Assembly: GCA_000824785.1 (NCBI GenBank)
Contig: CCNB01000034.1
Location: 152,269-216,268, forward strand
From: Mesorhizobium plurifarium
GTDB lineage: Bacteria; Pseudomonadota; Alphaproteobacteria; Rhizobiales; Rhizobiaceae
Direction: 5' to 3'
DNA: 64,000 nucleotides
The notes under the pieces were generated by a model that saw only the letters and a list, made by a program, of their open reading frames with translations, searched no databases and was not told the DNA's origin. Numbering within the stretch: position 1 is the first letter of the stretch; every line of letters starts with the position of its first letter. The translations under genes were made by a program, and so were the position numbers. This document shows positions 26,017-34,368 of the stretch, piece after piece.

Positions 26017-26602
26017 CGTTTCCTCCCTGATGTCGCCAGCGCTGCGCACAACTGCAGCAGGCGTGATTGAAGTCGACCGGCGTCATGCCGGCGCGTGGTT
26101 CCGACGCCGCCTGCAGCCAGGCATAGGCGTGCTTGATCCTGTCTCCCGCGCGGTCGAGATGCTGCTGCCAGTCGCGCTGCAGCCGGGCCAGACCGAAATC
26201 CTCGAGCACTTCGCCGAGCGTCGCATGCGCGGTCGCAAGGCGGTCGAGATGACCCTCCAGGCCGCTCGGCGCCTGCAAGGCGCGAAGCCGCTGCTCGACC
26301 TCGGCCCAGCGTTCGCGTGCCGCCGGGATATCCGGCAGGTCGAGCACGTCGCGGCGGCCGCCGGCCTCGGCCAGGACCAGCAGGCCGGCGACCTGTCCGA
26401 TCAGCCGGCGCAAGCCGTCATAGACGGGGCGGCAGGCGACCACGTAGCGGACGACGACCTCGTCGGCTGCAGGATCGTTCTCGATGGCCTGCCTGGCTTC
26501 CCCGCCTTCGACGTCCGGCGGCGGCGACGCAATCACCTCGCAATCGTAGCGGTGGACGGTGACCGCGCGCTCGAAGAACAGTTTCCCCGACATCTCAGCC
26601 AT
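25988..26602 (-). CDS. Unrecognised protein with C-terminal cysteine cluster
   Basis: A 204-residue protein that I cannot assign. Its start overlaps the LacI stop by 8 bases (26595-26602) and its end overlaps the MBL gene by 29, so it is embedded in the operon and translationally coupled on both sides, which argues it is a real gene. It appears mostly helical and soluble (long Leu/Arg/Ala/Glu-rich stretches around residues 85-165). The C-terminus holds NHACCSCAQRWRHQGG, a possible metal or Fe-S site. It has no signal peptide or membrane span. A second start three codons later is possible. Confidence 0.62.
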   Translation of the reverse strand: MAEMSGKLFFERAVTVHRYDCEVIASPPPDVEGGEARQAIENDPAADEVVVRYVVACRPVYDGLRRLIGQVAGLLVLAEAGGRRDVLDLPDIPAARERWAEVEQRLRALQAPSGLEGHLDRLATAHATLGEVLEDFGLARLQRDWQQHLDRAGDRIKHAYAWLQAASEPRAGMTPVDFNHACCSCAQRWRHQGGNDGPIFDLGA

Positions 26603-27638
26603 GATGCCTCCGGCGCGTCGTCGCGCGCTCGATCACGGAGCCCGGCGGAATCATCTGCACGACCGGCTCCTTGCCGGCATTCGTGCCAAGCTCCTTGGCC
26701 AGCGAGATCGTCGCCTCCAGCATCTTTTCGATGGGCTGCTGGACCGTCGTCAGCCCATGCGAGGGCCAGTGAGCCATCTCGATGTCGTCGAAGCCGACGA
26801 TCGAGATGTCGTCCGGCACGCCGAGGCCGAGCTCTCGCCGCACGCCGTCGAGAAAGCCGATGGCGAGAATATCGTTGGCGCAGAACACGCCGTCGGGCAT
26901 CTCCTTGAGGTCGCGCAGCTTGCGGGCAGCCTCGTAGCCGGCGTGGTAGCTGAACTGCCCCGCCTCGATGACGACGGGCGCGGCAAGGCCCCGTTCGACC
27001 GCGCGCTCGCTGAAGCCGCGGTGACGGGCGACATTGGTCGAGGCATCCGCCAGCGCGGCGATATAGGCCAGGCGCCGGTGGCCGGTGTCGACCAGATAAT
27101 CGGCAATGCTGCGGCCGCCGAGGATGTTGTCGCAGGAGATGCCGAAGGCGTGGTCGTCGGCCGACAGCCGGTTGAAGAAGATCACCGGCGTGCCGGCCTT
27201 GCGGCATTCCTGCGCGGCTTCCGAGGACAAGGTCGCCGCGAGGATGATGGCGAGGTCCGGCTGGTAGTTGAGGAGAAGGCGCAGCGCCTGGTCGACCTCT
27301 CCCGACTGGTCGGCCGCGACCAGCATCACATTCATGTCGATGGCGCGCAGCTCGGTGGTGAGCCGGGTGAGCACTTCCGGATAGAACGGGTTGGTGATGT
27401 CGGCCACGACCACGCCGACGATGCGCGTCTTCTTGGTGATGAGACTGCGCGCGAAAGGATTCGGCGAATAGCCGATCTCCCGCGCGCGGTTCAGCACCAC
27501 GTCCCGCGTGTCCTTGGCGATCACGGCATCGGCGTGAAAAGCCCTGGAGACGGTCGAAACAGACATGCCCAGATCGCGCGCCAGATCCTTCACGGTCACG
27601 CGGGGCTTGCTGTTCTTGTTGCGGGCGACGATCGACAT
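26595..27638 (-). CDS. LacI-family transcriptional regulator
   Basis: A 347-residue regulator. The helix-turn-helix and hinge are at residues 13-60 (VTVKDLARDLGMSVSTVSR; IGYSPNPFARSL), followed by a periplasmic-binding-protein-like effector domain with VVVADITNPFYPEVL and CANDILAIGFLDG. It lies inside the catabolic string, downstream of the HisD-like gene. Its probable operators are the TTGTGAGAAC/GTTCTCACAA palindromes before the binding-protein and ATPase genes, whose central CG and size are typical of LacI-family sites. Repression relieved by the imported acid or a phosphorylated derivative is expected. Confidence 0.92.
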   Translation of the reverse strand: MSIVARNKNSKPRVTVKDLARDLGMSVSTVSRAFHADAVIAKDTRDVVLNRAREIGYSPNPFARSLITKKTRIVGVVVADITNPFYPEVLTRLTTELRAIDMNVMLVAADQSGEVDQALRLLLNYQPDLAIILAATLSSEAAQECRKAGTPVIFFNRLSADDHAFGISCDNILGGRSIADYLVDTGHRRLAYIAALADASTNVARHRGFSERAVERGLAAPVVIEAGQFSYHAGYEAARKLRDLKEMPDGVFCANDILAIGFLDGVRRELGLGVPDDISIVGFDDIEMAHWPSHGLTTVQQPIEKMLEATISLAKELGTNAGKEPVVQMIPPGSVIERATTRRRHHG

Positions 27639-27661
27639 GAAAACTCCGTTGGCGCGCGGCC

Positions 27662-28951
27662 TTAGGCCTCGTTGCGACCTCCGTAGCGGCGGACCCGGAT
27701 GTTGGCCTGCTCGGCATGCCCGTAGAACCCTTCAAGGACACACAGGCGCGAACAGTATTCGCCGATCATGGCGCTCGCTTCGTCGGTCAAGACGCGCTGA
27801 TAGGTGCAGGTCTTGATGAACTTGCCAACCCACAAACCGCCGGTGTAGCGGGCCGCCTTCTTGGTGGGCAGCGTATGGTTGGTGCCGATGACCTTGTCGC
27901 CATAGGCGACATTGGTGCGCGGCCCCAGGAACAGCGCGCCGTAGTTGCGCATGTTGTTCAGGAAGTAGTCCGGATCGCGCGTCATCACCTGCACGTGCTC
28001 GGAGGCGATCCGGTCGGCTTCCGTGACCATCTCCTCGTAGGAATCGCACACGATCACCTCGCCATAGTCGGCCCAGGCCTTGGCGGCTATCTCGGCCGTC
28101 GGCAGGGTCTTCAGCTGGCGCTCGACCTCCGCCATGGTGTCGCGGGCGAGCTTTTCCGAATTGGTCAGAAGCACCGCCGGACTCGTCGGGCCGTGCTCGG
28201 CCTGGCCGAGCAGGTCGGTCGCGCAGATCTCGCCGTCGACGCTGTCGTCGGCGATCACCAGCGTTTCGGTCGGACCGGCGAACAGGTCGATGCCGATGCG
28301 GCCGTAGAGCTGGCGCTTGGCTTCGGCGACAAAGGCGTTGCCGGGGCCGACGAGCATGTCGACGCGGCCGATGGTCTCGGTTCCGAGCGCCATGGCGCCG
28401 ACGGCCTGGATGCCGCCCAGAACGTAGATCTCGTCGGCGCCGCCCATATGCATGGCGGCGACGATGGCCGGATGCGGCCCACCCTGGAACGGCGGCGCGC
28501 AGGCGATGATCTTCTTCACGCCGGCTACCCTTGCGGTGACCACGCTCATATGCGCGGAGGCGACCATCGGATATTTGCCGCCCGGCACGTAGCAGCCGAC
28601 CGTCTCGACGGGGATGTTCTTATGGCCAAGCACGACCCCCGGCAGCGTTTCGACCTCGAGATCCTGCAGGCAGGCGCGCTGCTTCTCGGCGAAATTGCGC
28701 ACCTGCGCCTGGGCGAAACGAATGTCCTCCAGATCCCTCGCCGAGACCTTGGCGATGGCCTTTTCCATGTCGCTGTCGCTCAGCCGGAAGCTTGCCGGCG
28801 ACCACTTGTCGAAACGCTCCGACAATTCCCGGACGGCGGCGTCGCCCCGCTTCTCGATATCGGCGAGGATCGTCTCGACGGTCGTGCGGACAACCGCGTC
28901 GCCCTGGGCGACGGCTTCGGGATCCCTGCCCCGCTTCAGAAAGGTCGGCAT
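27662..28951 (-). CDS. Histidinol dehydrogenase-like (HisD family) dehydrogenase, catabolic
   Basis: A 429-residue HisD-family enzyme that oxidises a primary alcohol to an acid with NAD and zinc in two steps. Landmarks: GCYVPGGKYPMVAS, VDMLVGPGN, AGPTETLVIADD, the Zn-ligand region LLGQAEHGP, catalytic ASEHVQV and C-terminal GFYGHAEQ with the last His ligand. No histidine-biosynthesis gene is nearby, and the N-terminus (MPTFLKRGRDP) resembles the sulfopropanediol-dehydrogenase (HpsN) type paralogues. In this operon it may convert a polyol or terminal alcohol to the acid that the kinase phosphorylates. Family certain, substrate inferred. Confidence 0.87.
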   Translation of the reverse strand: MPTFLKRGRDPEAVAQGDAVVRTTVETILADIEKRGDAAVRELSERFDKWSPASFRLSDSDMEKAIAKVSARDLEDIRFAQAQVRNFAEKQRACLQDLEVETLPGVVLGHKNIPVETVGCYVPGGKYPMVASAHMSVVTARVAGVKKIIACAPPFQGGPHPAIVAAMHMGGADEIYVLGGIQAVGAMALGTETIGRVDMLVGPGNAFVAEAKRQLYGRIGIDLFAGPTETLVIADDSVDGEICATDLLGQAEHGPTSPAVLLTNSEKLARDTMAEVERQLKTLPTAEIAAKAWADYGEVIVCDSYEEMVTEADRIASEHVQVMTRDPDYFLNNMRNYGALFLGPRTNVAYGDKVIGTNHTLPTKKAARYTGGLWVGKFIKTCTYQRVLTDEASAMIGEYCSRLCVLEGFYGHAEQANIRVRRYGGRNEA

Positions 28952-29016
28952 TTTCTCATCCTTGTCTTGGGTGGGATGGACGGCAGGATGCCGTCCATCT
29001 GTCGCATTGCTGATCG

Positions 29017-30237
29017 TCAGGGCTTAACCGTCGGCTCGATCTTGGTGAGCTTGTATTCGTCGGCCGGGGCCTTGCAGGACGAGCAGTTGATGCCGGGCGC
29101 GTCGGACGCCTGCTTCACATCCGCCGGCAGCGGCTGGATGGTCGCTCCGGGCGTCGGCTTGCCTTCCAGCGCCGACTGCAGCGACAGTTCCGGCAGAAGC
29201 TCGGGATTGAAGACCTCGGTGACGAAGGAAGACGGCACTTTGTCGGTCGGGAAGACGTTGCAGCCGTCGGCGAAGGTATCGCCCTTGCAAGGCTTGACCT
29301 GATCGGCAGGCACCCACGGCAGCGGGTACTCGATGTTCATCGGCTTCAGCTCGCGCTTCTTGGTCAGGATCTCCATCATCAGCTTGAAGGCGTAGCCGGA
29401 GGTGGCGGGCGGCGAGCCGGCCGAGACGCCCTTGAGGCCCATGCCCTGCATCTTCGGATCGGCCAGGCCGAGGCGGAAGCCATCGGAGTTCTCGCCGGTC
29501 ATCGGCACCAGCTTGTTGCCCTTGTCGAGCTGCGCCTGGATGGCGCCGTATTCGCCGGCCTGGGCCCAGATGCCGTCGACGTCCGGATGCGCGGCGAGCG
29601 CCTTGGCCGTCTCCTGCTGCGTGGTGCGGTCATCCCAGTAGGAATAGTATTCAGCGACCACCTTGATGCCGGGATACTGGCTGAAGATGTGCATGGCGCC
29701 GTCGGTGTGGCGCTTGTCCACCGAGTTCCCCGGAACGCCGCGGCTGAGAAAGATGTTGCCCTTGCCGCCGAGGATGTTGACCAGCGCCTGGGCGGTGTTC
29801 TCGCCGAAGCCAGCGGTGATGTAGCTGACATTGTAGGCGCAGGGCTCGGTGACCGTCGCGTCATACATGAAGAAGAGCACGCCCTTCTGGCAGCCGCGAT
29901 GGATGGTGCGGTTCAATGCCGTCGACGAGATCGGGAAGCTGATGATGCCGTCGGCGCCATCCTGGATCATGCTTTCATAGGCGGAGATCTGCGCCTGCGG
30001 ATCCGTGCCCGAGATAACCTCCTTCAGTTCCACCGTCTTGTCGTAGGGCGGCGTCTGCGCCAGCGCCTTGACGATGTTCGCGGCCTCCGACTGCCACGAG
30101 TTGCCGCTGTAGCTCAGCGACAGGTAGACCTTGAGCTTCTTGTCCTGCGCTTCGGCATGATCGACGACCGTCGCGACGCCCGCGGTCGTGGCAAGCGTCA
30201 GCGACGCGGCCAGTCCCAGTCTTTTCAACAGCTTCAT
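29017..30237 (-). CDS. Sugar-type ABC transporter substrate-binding protein, long form with C-terminal CxxC
   Basis: A 406-residue exported protein of the ribose-binding class. The signal peptide MKLLKRLGLAASLTLATTAG ends near AEAQ. GTDPQAQISAYESMIQDGAD and IISFPISSTALN are typical of the class. It is about 80 residues longer than RbsB, with C-terminal cysteines CKGDTFADGC and NCSSC that could form disulphides in the periplasm. ATG 30237 has GGGAGG 9 bases upstream; ATG 30243 two codons earlier is possible but very close to that site. A palindromic operator sits about 50 bases before the start, giving it its own promoter inside the importer operon. Confidence 0.9.
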   Translation of the reverse strand: MKLLKRLGLAASLTLATTAGVATVVDHAEAQDKKLKVYLSLSYSGNSWQSEAANIVKALAQTPPYDKTVELKEVISGTDPQAQISAYESMIQDGADGIISFPISSTALNRTIHRGCQKGVLFFMYDATVTEPCAYNVSYITAGFGENTAQALVNILGGKGNIFLSRGVPGNSVDKRHTDGAMHIFSQYPGIKVVAEYYSYWDDRTTQQETAKALAAHPDVDGIWAQAGEYGAIQAQLDKGNKLVPMTGENSDGFRLGLADPKMQGMGLKGVSAGSPPATSGYAFKLMMEILTKKRELKPMNIEYPLPWVPADQVKPCKGDTFADGCNVFPTDKVPSSFVTEVFNPELLPELSLQSALEGKPTPGATIQPLPADVKQASDAPGINCSSCKAPADEYKLTKIEPTVKP

Positions 30238-30288
30238 TTCCATCAACCTCCCTTTGGAATTTGGCCCTTTCAGGTGCCGGACCAGAGC

Positions 30289-30308
30289 TTGTGAGAACGT
30301 TCTCACAA
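30289..30308. promoter_or_regulatory. 20-base perfect palindrome, probable LacI-family operator
   Basis: TTGTGAGAACGTTCTCACAA reads the same on both strands, with the central CG typical of LacI-family operators. It lies between the end of the second permease gene (30342, read leftward) and the start of the binding-protein gene, so it can repress the promoter for the binding protein and the enzymes downstream. Its 12-base core GAGAACGTTCTC recurs twice at 33925-33949. The LacI gene at 26595 is the natural partner. Confidence 0.82.
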
Positions 30309-30341
30309 TTGGACAAAAATCATTGGCATGCGGGCGCATGG

Positions 30342-31346
30342 TCATTTTCCTCGCGTCAGCATCCGGTTTCCGATGTGGGTCAGGAACTCGCCGCGCAGCA
30401 CCAGCAGCGCTCCGACGATGATTCCACCCTCGATGATGGTGCGCCATCCTTCACTCAGCCCGATGGCGGAGATCATGGTGCCCAGCGTGGTCAAAAGGAT
30501 CGCGCCGCCGACCGTACCGATGAAGGTTCCGCTGCCGCCGAGGATCGAGGAGCCGCCGATCACGACCGCGGCGATCGAGGGCAGCATGTAGCTGTCGCCC
30601 ATCCTGAGCGTCGCGCCGTTCGAATAGCCGACCAGCATCATGCCGACGAAGCCGGCGCAGGCGGCGCTGACCGCATAGGGCACGAGTTCGAGCCGGTTGA
30701 CGCCGACGCCGGCGATAAGTGCTGCGTTCCTGTTGGTGCCGAGCGCGCGAAGCCGGCGTCCGAGCGCGGTGAAGTTCTGCAGGAGCCAGCCGAACAGGAT
30801 GAAAGCGAGGGTGAAGTAGATGACCACCGGCACGCCGAGAAACCATGCCTTCATCAGCCACAGGAGGGCCGATGGCGAACCGCCGCGCGGCGTGCCGCTG
30901 GTGTAGCCGAGCGCGACCGAGGCGACGACGATCGAGGTCGCCATCGTCATGATGAAGGGCGGCACCTTCAACCAGACGATGCCGATGCCGCTGACCGCGC
31001 CGACCAGGGCGCAGATGGCGAGGATTGCCGGCAACATGTACCAGACGCCGGCATCGCTCGTGCCGACCCAGGTCGTGGTCAGCACGCCGCCAAGCGTGAT
31101 GAGGGCCGGGATGGAGAGGTCCAGTCCGCCGATCAGGATGACGAGGCCCTGCCCGAAGGACAGGATGATCAGGAACGAGGCGAGGATCAGCACCGTGAGC
31201 ACCTGGCTCCAGGAGCCGAGCGCCGGGCTGATGAAGCGCGAGCAGACAATGAGCACGATGCTCAAGCCGAACACGACGAGCGTGTTCACCGTTTCCCGGT
31301 CGAGCTTCTGCCTGCCGCGCCGGTCGGAAGAGGCCTCGGATGGCAT
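30342..31346 (-). CDS. Ribose-type sugar ABC transporter permease (second)
   Basis: A 334-residue RbsC-family permease with many hydrophobic spans and the landmarks LIGGLDLSIPALITLGG, IVWLKVPPFIMTMATS and VVIGGSSILGGSGTF. Two starts are possible: ATG 31346, with AGGA 7 bases upstream, and GTG 31370, which would overlap the preceding permease stop as GTGA. I use the ATG. It partners the product of 31367-32359. The gap to the binding-protein gene holds the operator described at 30289. Confidence 0.9.
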   Translation of the reverse strand: MPSEASSDRRGRQKLDRETVNTLVVFGLSIVLIVCSRFISPALGSWSQVLTVLILASFLIILSFGQGLVILIGGLDLSIPALITLGGVLTTTWVGTSDAGVWYMLPAILAICALVGAVSGIGIVWLKVPPFIMTMATSIVVASVALGYTSGTPRGGSPSALLWLMKAWFLGVPVVIYFTLAFILFGWLLQNFTALGRRLRALGTNRNAALIAGVGVNRLELVPYAVSAACAGFVGMMLVGYSNGATLRMGDSYMLPSIAAVVIGGSSILGGSGTFIGTVGGAILLTTLGTMISAIGLSEGWRTIIEGGIIVGALLVLRGEFLTHIGNRMLTRGK

Positions 31347-31366
31347 CGCTATGTCCTTGTGCGCGT

Positions 31367-32359
31367 TCACCGGGCGTCGTCCTTCCTGAGCAGGCGCGCC
31401 ACGGTGTTGCCGAAGACGATCGCGAGCACCAGCACGAAGCCCTGGAAGATGCCGGTGTAGAAAGACGACACGCCGCCCGAGAACAGCACCTTCTGCAGAA
31501 GCATGAGCGTGCCGGCGCCGAGGATCGAGCCGACGAGGCTGCCGCGGCCGCCGCTGAGCGGCGTGCCGCCGAGCGCCACGGCGGCAAAGGTGAGCATCAG
31601 GAACGGCGTGCCCGCCGTCGGATTGCCGGTGGCGGTCTGGGCGCTCAGCATGAAGCCGGCGACGCCATAGAGAATGCCGGCGCCGACGAAGGCGGTGATG
31701 CGAACGCCCGAGACGGCGACGCCGGAGAAACGGGCCGACTGCTCGTCGGCGCCGATCGCATAAAGGCCGATGCCGGTGTTGGTCCGCCGGAAGGCCAGCC
31801 ACAGCACGATGGCGGCGACCAGAAACAGGCCGGCGATCGGGACGACGCCGAAGAGCGTGTCGGTCAGGGTGTAGGTGACGAAGTCGGCGACCATGCCGCC
31901 GGGCGCGTCGAGAATGACCAGCGCCAGCCCCTGGCAGACGATCATGGTGCCCAGCGTCGCCGCGATGGTCTGTAGCCCGAGCCTGGCGACCAGAATGCCG
32001 TTGATCATGCCGACGACGGCGCCGATGGCGCAGCACATCAAGAGGCTGACCAGCGCTCCGCCCGGGCCGTCGAGCGGATAGACGGCCATCAGCACGTTGG
32101 TCAGCGAGACGACGCCCGCGACGGACAGGTCGAAGCCGCGGCTGATGACGACCAGCGTCTCGCCCGCCGCAGCCAGCGCCAGCGGCGTCGAATTGTTGAC
32201 GAGGTCGGTGAATGTGTAGACCGAGAGCGCATCGGGCTGCCAGAACGCATAGAGCGCGTAGAGCAGCACATAGATCAGCGCGACGATGCCGGTGCCGCTG
32301 ATGACGGCGCGCCAGAAGGGCGAACGGCGGGGCGCCGGATTTGCAGCGATCGCGCTCAT
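31367..32359 (-). CDS. Ribose-type sugar ABC transporter permease (first)
   Basis: A 330-residue inner-membrane permease of the RbsC family: SRGFDLSVAGVVSLTN, NGILVARLGLQTIAATLGT and AVALGGTPLSGGRGS. The start overlaps the ATPase stop by 4 bases (ATGA, 32356-32359). It and the next gene form the membrane channel of the importer for the substrate of the kinase/PdxA2 enzymes. Confidence 0.91.
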   Translation of the reverse strand: MSAIAANPAPRRSPFWRAVISGTGIVALIYVLLYALYAFWQPDALSVYTFTDLVNNSTPLALAAAGETLVVISRGFDLSVAGVVSLTNVLMAVYPLDGPGGALVSLLMCCAIGAVVGMINGILVARLGLQTIAATLGTMIVCQGLALVILDAPGGMVADFVTYTLTDTLFGVVPIAGLFLVAAIVLWLAFRRTNTGIGLYAIGADEQSARFSGVAVSGVRITAFVGAGILYGVAGFMLSAQTATGNPTAGTPFLMLTFAAVALGGTPLSGGRGSLVGSILGAGTLMLLQKVLFSGGVSSFYTGIFQGFVLVLAIVFGNTVARLLRKDDAR

Positions 32360-33891
32360 GCCGCCACTCCCGTCTTCGCGCCGCGCGCGTGGCCGATCAG
32401 CGCGCCGACGATCGTCTGCTCGTCGATGGCGTCGCCCTGGTACTCGGCGAAGATACGGCCGCCATAGAGCACGATGCAGCGATGCGCGAGGTGGACGAGT
32501 TCCGGCAATTCGGACGAATAGAAGAGCACGGAGCCGCCATCGGCGGCGAATTTGCGGATCGCCTCGTAGATCGACTGCTTGGTTCCGACGTCGACGCCGC
32601 GCGTCGGATCGAAGAGCAGCAGCGTGCGCGCGCCGGTCATGATGACGCGCGCCAGCAGCGCCTTCTGCTGGTTGCCGCCGGACAACTCGTCGATCTTGAA
32701 ATGCAGATAGCGTTCCTGCAGGTCGACCACGGCCGCCGTTTCGCGTGCGGCGCGACGCTCGCCGGCCGGCCAGACGATGCCGCTGCGCCCGACGCGGGAG
32801 ATGATCGGCAGCACCATGTTGCTGGCCGTGGTGAGGCCGGCGAGGATGCCTTCCGACTTGCGGTCCTCGGGCAGGTAGGCGAGGCCGTTGCCGAAATGGA
32901 GCGCGGCGCCCGGGCTGGAGATCTGGGCGCGCACGCCGTCGATCTCGACGCTTCCGCCCCTGGCCTTGGCAAGTCCGATCAGCGTCCTGAACAAATCGCG
33001 CTGGCCCTGCCCTTCGAGCGCGGCGATGCCGACGATCTCGCCCTGCCTGACATCGAACGACACGTCGCTCAGGATGCCGCCCGAGAGGCCCTTGACGCCG
33101 AGCGCGACGGGCGCGGCCTCACCGGTTTTGGGCAGCGCATTGATCGTCTCACGCGCGCTGCGGCCGACCATCATCTCGAAGATGTTCTCGTCCGAGGCGC
33201 CCGAAAGCTCGACGGTGCCGATGCTGCGGCCGTTGCGCAGGATGGTGGCGCGCGAGCACAAGGTGCGCACTTCGCCGAGGCGATGGGAAATGTAGAGGAT
33301 GGCGGTCTGCAGGGTTTTTTGCCGGCGCACGAGCTCGAACAGCCATTCGACGTCGGCCAGTGCCGCCGTCGGCTCGTCGAGGATCAACAATTTCGCGGCA
33401 TGGGTGAAGGCGCGGACGATTTCGAGCCGTTGACAGTCCGACAGCGAGAGCACGCCCACCGGCGTGTCGGGATCGAAATGCGCGAGACCATAATCGCTGA
33501 GGATCCTGCCGGCGGCGGCCATGGCCGAGCGATGCGACGCGAGGCCGAGCATGCCCCTTGGCATTTTCGGCAGCATCAGATTCTCGGCGATGCTGAGATT
33601 GGGCAGCAGGCTGAGCTCCTGGAAAGCCGTCGCCACGCCTTGCGTGCGCGCATCGACGATGCCGTGCGGCGTGTAGGGCGAGCCTAAGATCGACATTGAT
33701 CCGCTGTCCGGCTTCACCACGCCGCTGAGGATCTTCACCAGCGTCGACTTGCCGGCGCCGTTCTCGCCCAGGAGCGCATGGACCTCGCCCGGGCGCAGAT
33801 CGATGGAAACGGAATCGAGCGCCACGGTCGGCCCGTAGGACTTCGCGATCTTGGCGATGCGGACGGCTAGCCGGGTCTCGTCGGTGCTCAT
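32356..33891 (-). CDS. Sugar ABC transporter ATP-binding protein, two-domain RbsA type
   Basis: A 511-residue fused double ATPase. Domain 1 has Walker A GENGAGKST (about residues 44-52), LSDCQRLEIVRAF in place of the signature and LLILDEPTAAL. Domain 2 has a degenerate P-loop (GIAALEGQGQRDLF), signature LSGGNQQKALLARV and LLLFDPTRGVDVG. This is the normal fused form, in contrast to the split version at 12598-14065. ATG 33891 follows GGAGGAGGT. It is the first gene of the leftward operon and lies just downstream of a double palindromic operator at 33923-33951. Confidence 0.92.
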   Translation of the reverse strand: MSTDETRLAVRIAKIAKSYGPTVALDSVSIDLRPGEVHALLGENGAGKSTLVKILSGVVKPDSGSMSILGSPYTPHGIVDARTQGVATAFQELSLLPNLSIAENLMLPKMPRGMLGLASHRSAMAAAGRILSDYGLAHFDPDTPVGVLSLSDCQRLEIVRAFTHAAKLLILDEPTAALADVEWLFELVRRQKTLQTAILYISHRLGEVRTLCSRATILRNGRSIGTVELSGASDENIFEMMVGRSARETINALPKTGEAAPVALGVKGLSGGILSDVSFDVRQGEIVGIAALEGQGQRDLFRTLIGLAKARGGSVEIDGVRAQISSPGAALHFGNGLAYLPEDRKSEGILAGLTTASNMVLPIISRVGRSGIVWPAGERRAARETAAVVDLQERYLHFKIDELSGGNQQKALLARVIMTGARTLLLFDPTRGVDVGTKQSIYEAIRKFAADGGSVLFYSSELPELVHLAHRCIVLYGGRIFAEYQGDAIDEQTIVGALIGHARGAKTGVAA

Positions 33892-33922
33892 ACCTCCTCC
33901 CAAGGTAAGGTCGCAGCTGCAA

Positions 33923-33951
33923 GTGAGAACGTTCTCTGAGAACGTTCTCAC
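33923..33951. promoter_or_regulatory. Two abutting LacI-type operators forming a 29-base palindrome
   Basis: Two copies of GAGAACGTTCTC (33925-33936 and 33938-33949) are separated by one T and flanked by GT and AC, so the whole 29 bases are a perfect palindrome centred on 33937. The same core occurs singly at 30293-30304. The site lies 31 bases before the ATPase start, where it would cover the promoter. Centre-to-centre spacing is 13 bases, close for two dimers, so cooperative or mutually exclusive binding is possible. Confidence 0.82.
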
Positions 33952-34368
33952 CGTTTCACACGAAGCAATGTTCGTTGTCAACGGGGAATCCATCGCAGGA
34001 ATGTTAGAGCCGCTTCAGGCGAACGCGCTCGCGAGACGGACACTCCGTCTATCGAGCCGATGTGCCGTCGGCTATTACCCGTTGCCCCGAAAATGCAGCC
34101 GGTAAAATCCTCGAGACCTCCAGTTCCGCGTCGACGGTTTCCACGCCGACCTGCCGGTATCTTCGCCGGACACGACCTGCGTCGTATCCGTCCGCGCAGC
34201 CCTTTCCGGGGAACGATAGCTTCGCTTGCGAACATCCGTCGAGGCTGGAACCCCCGCCGATGCCCCGCGTTCCCATGAAAACCAGCAGCGATTGCGCTCC
34301 ACCGATCCGAGGAAGGATCGTCCGTGAATTCCTTCGGGAAGAACGCGATAGAGCACGGAGTTCCAACC
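33952..34368. other. Intergenic region, no recognisable gene
   Basis: About 420 bases between the catabolic operon's operator region and the YbhB-type gene. Frames exist on both strands but are Arg/Ser/Gly-rich without family features. The left part should hold the leftward promoter and the right part the promoter of the stress-type genes. No clear repeat or terminator seen. Confidence 0.5.

Noticed and set aside
27662..28951. Biosynthetic hisD
   Set aside because: No his genes nearby; N-terminus and context match catabolic HisD-family paralogues.
27716..29302. Long plus-strand frame across the HisD-like gene
   Set aside because: No family features; the opposite strand encodes an intact HisD-family protein.
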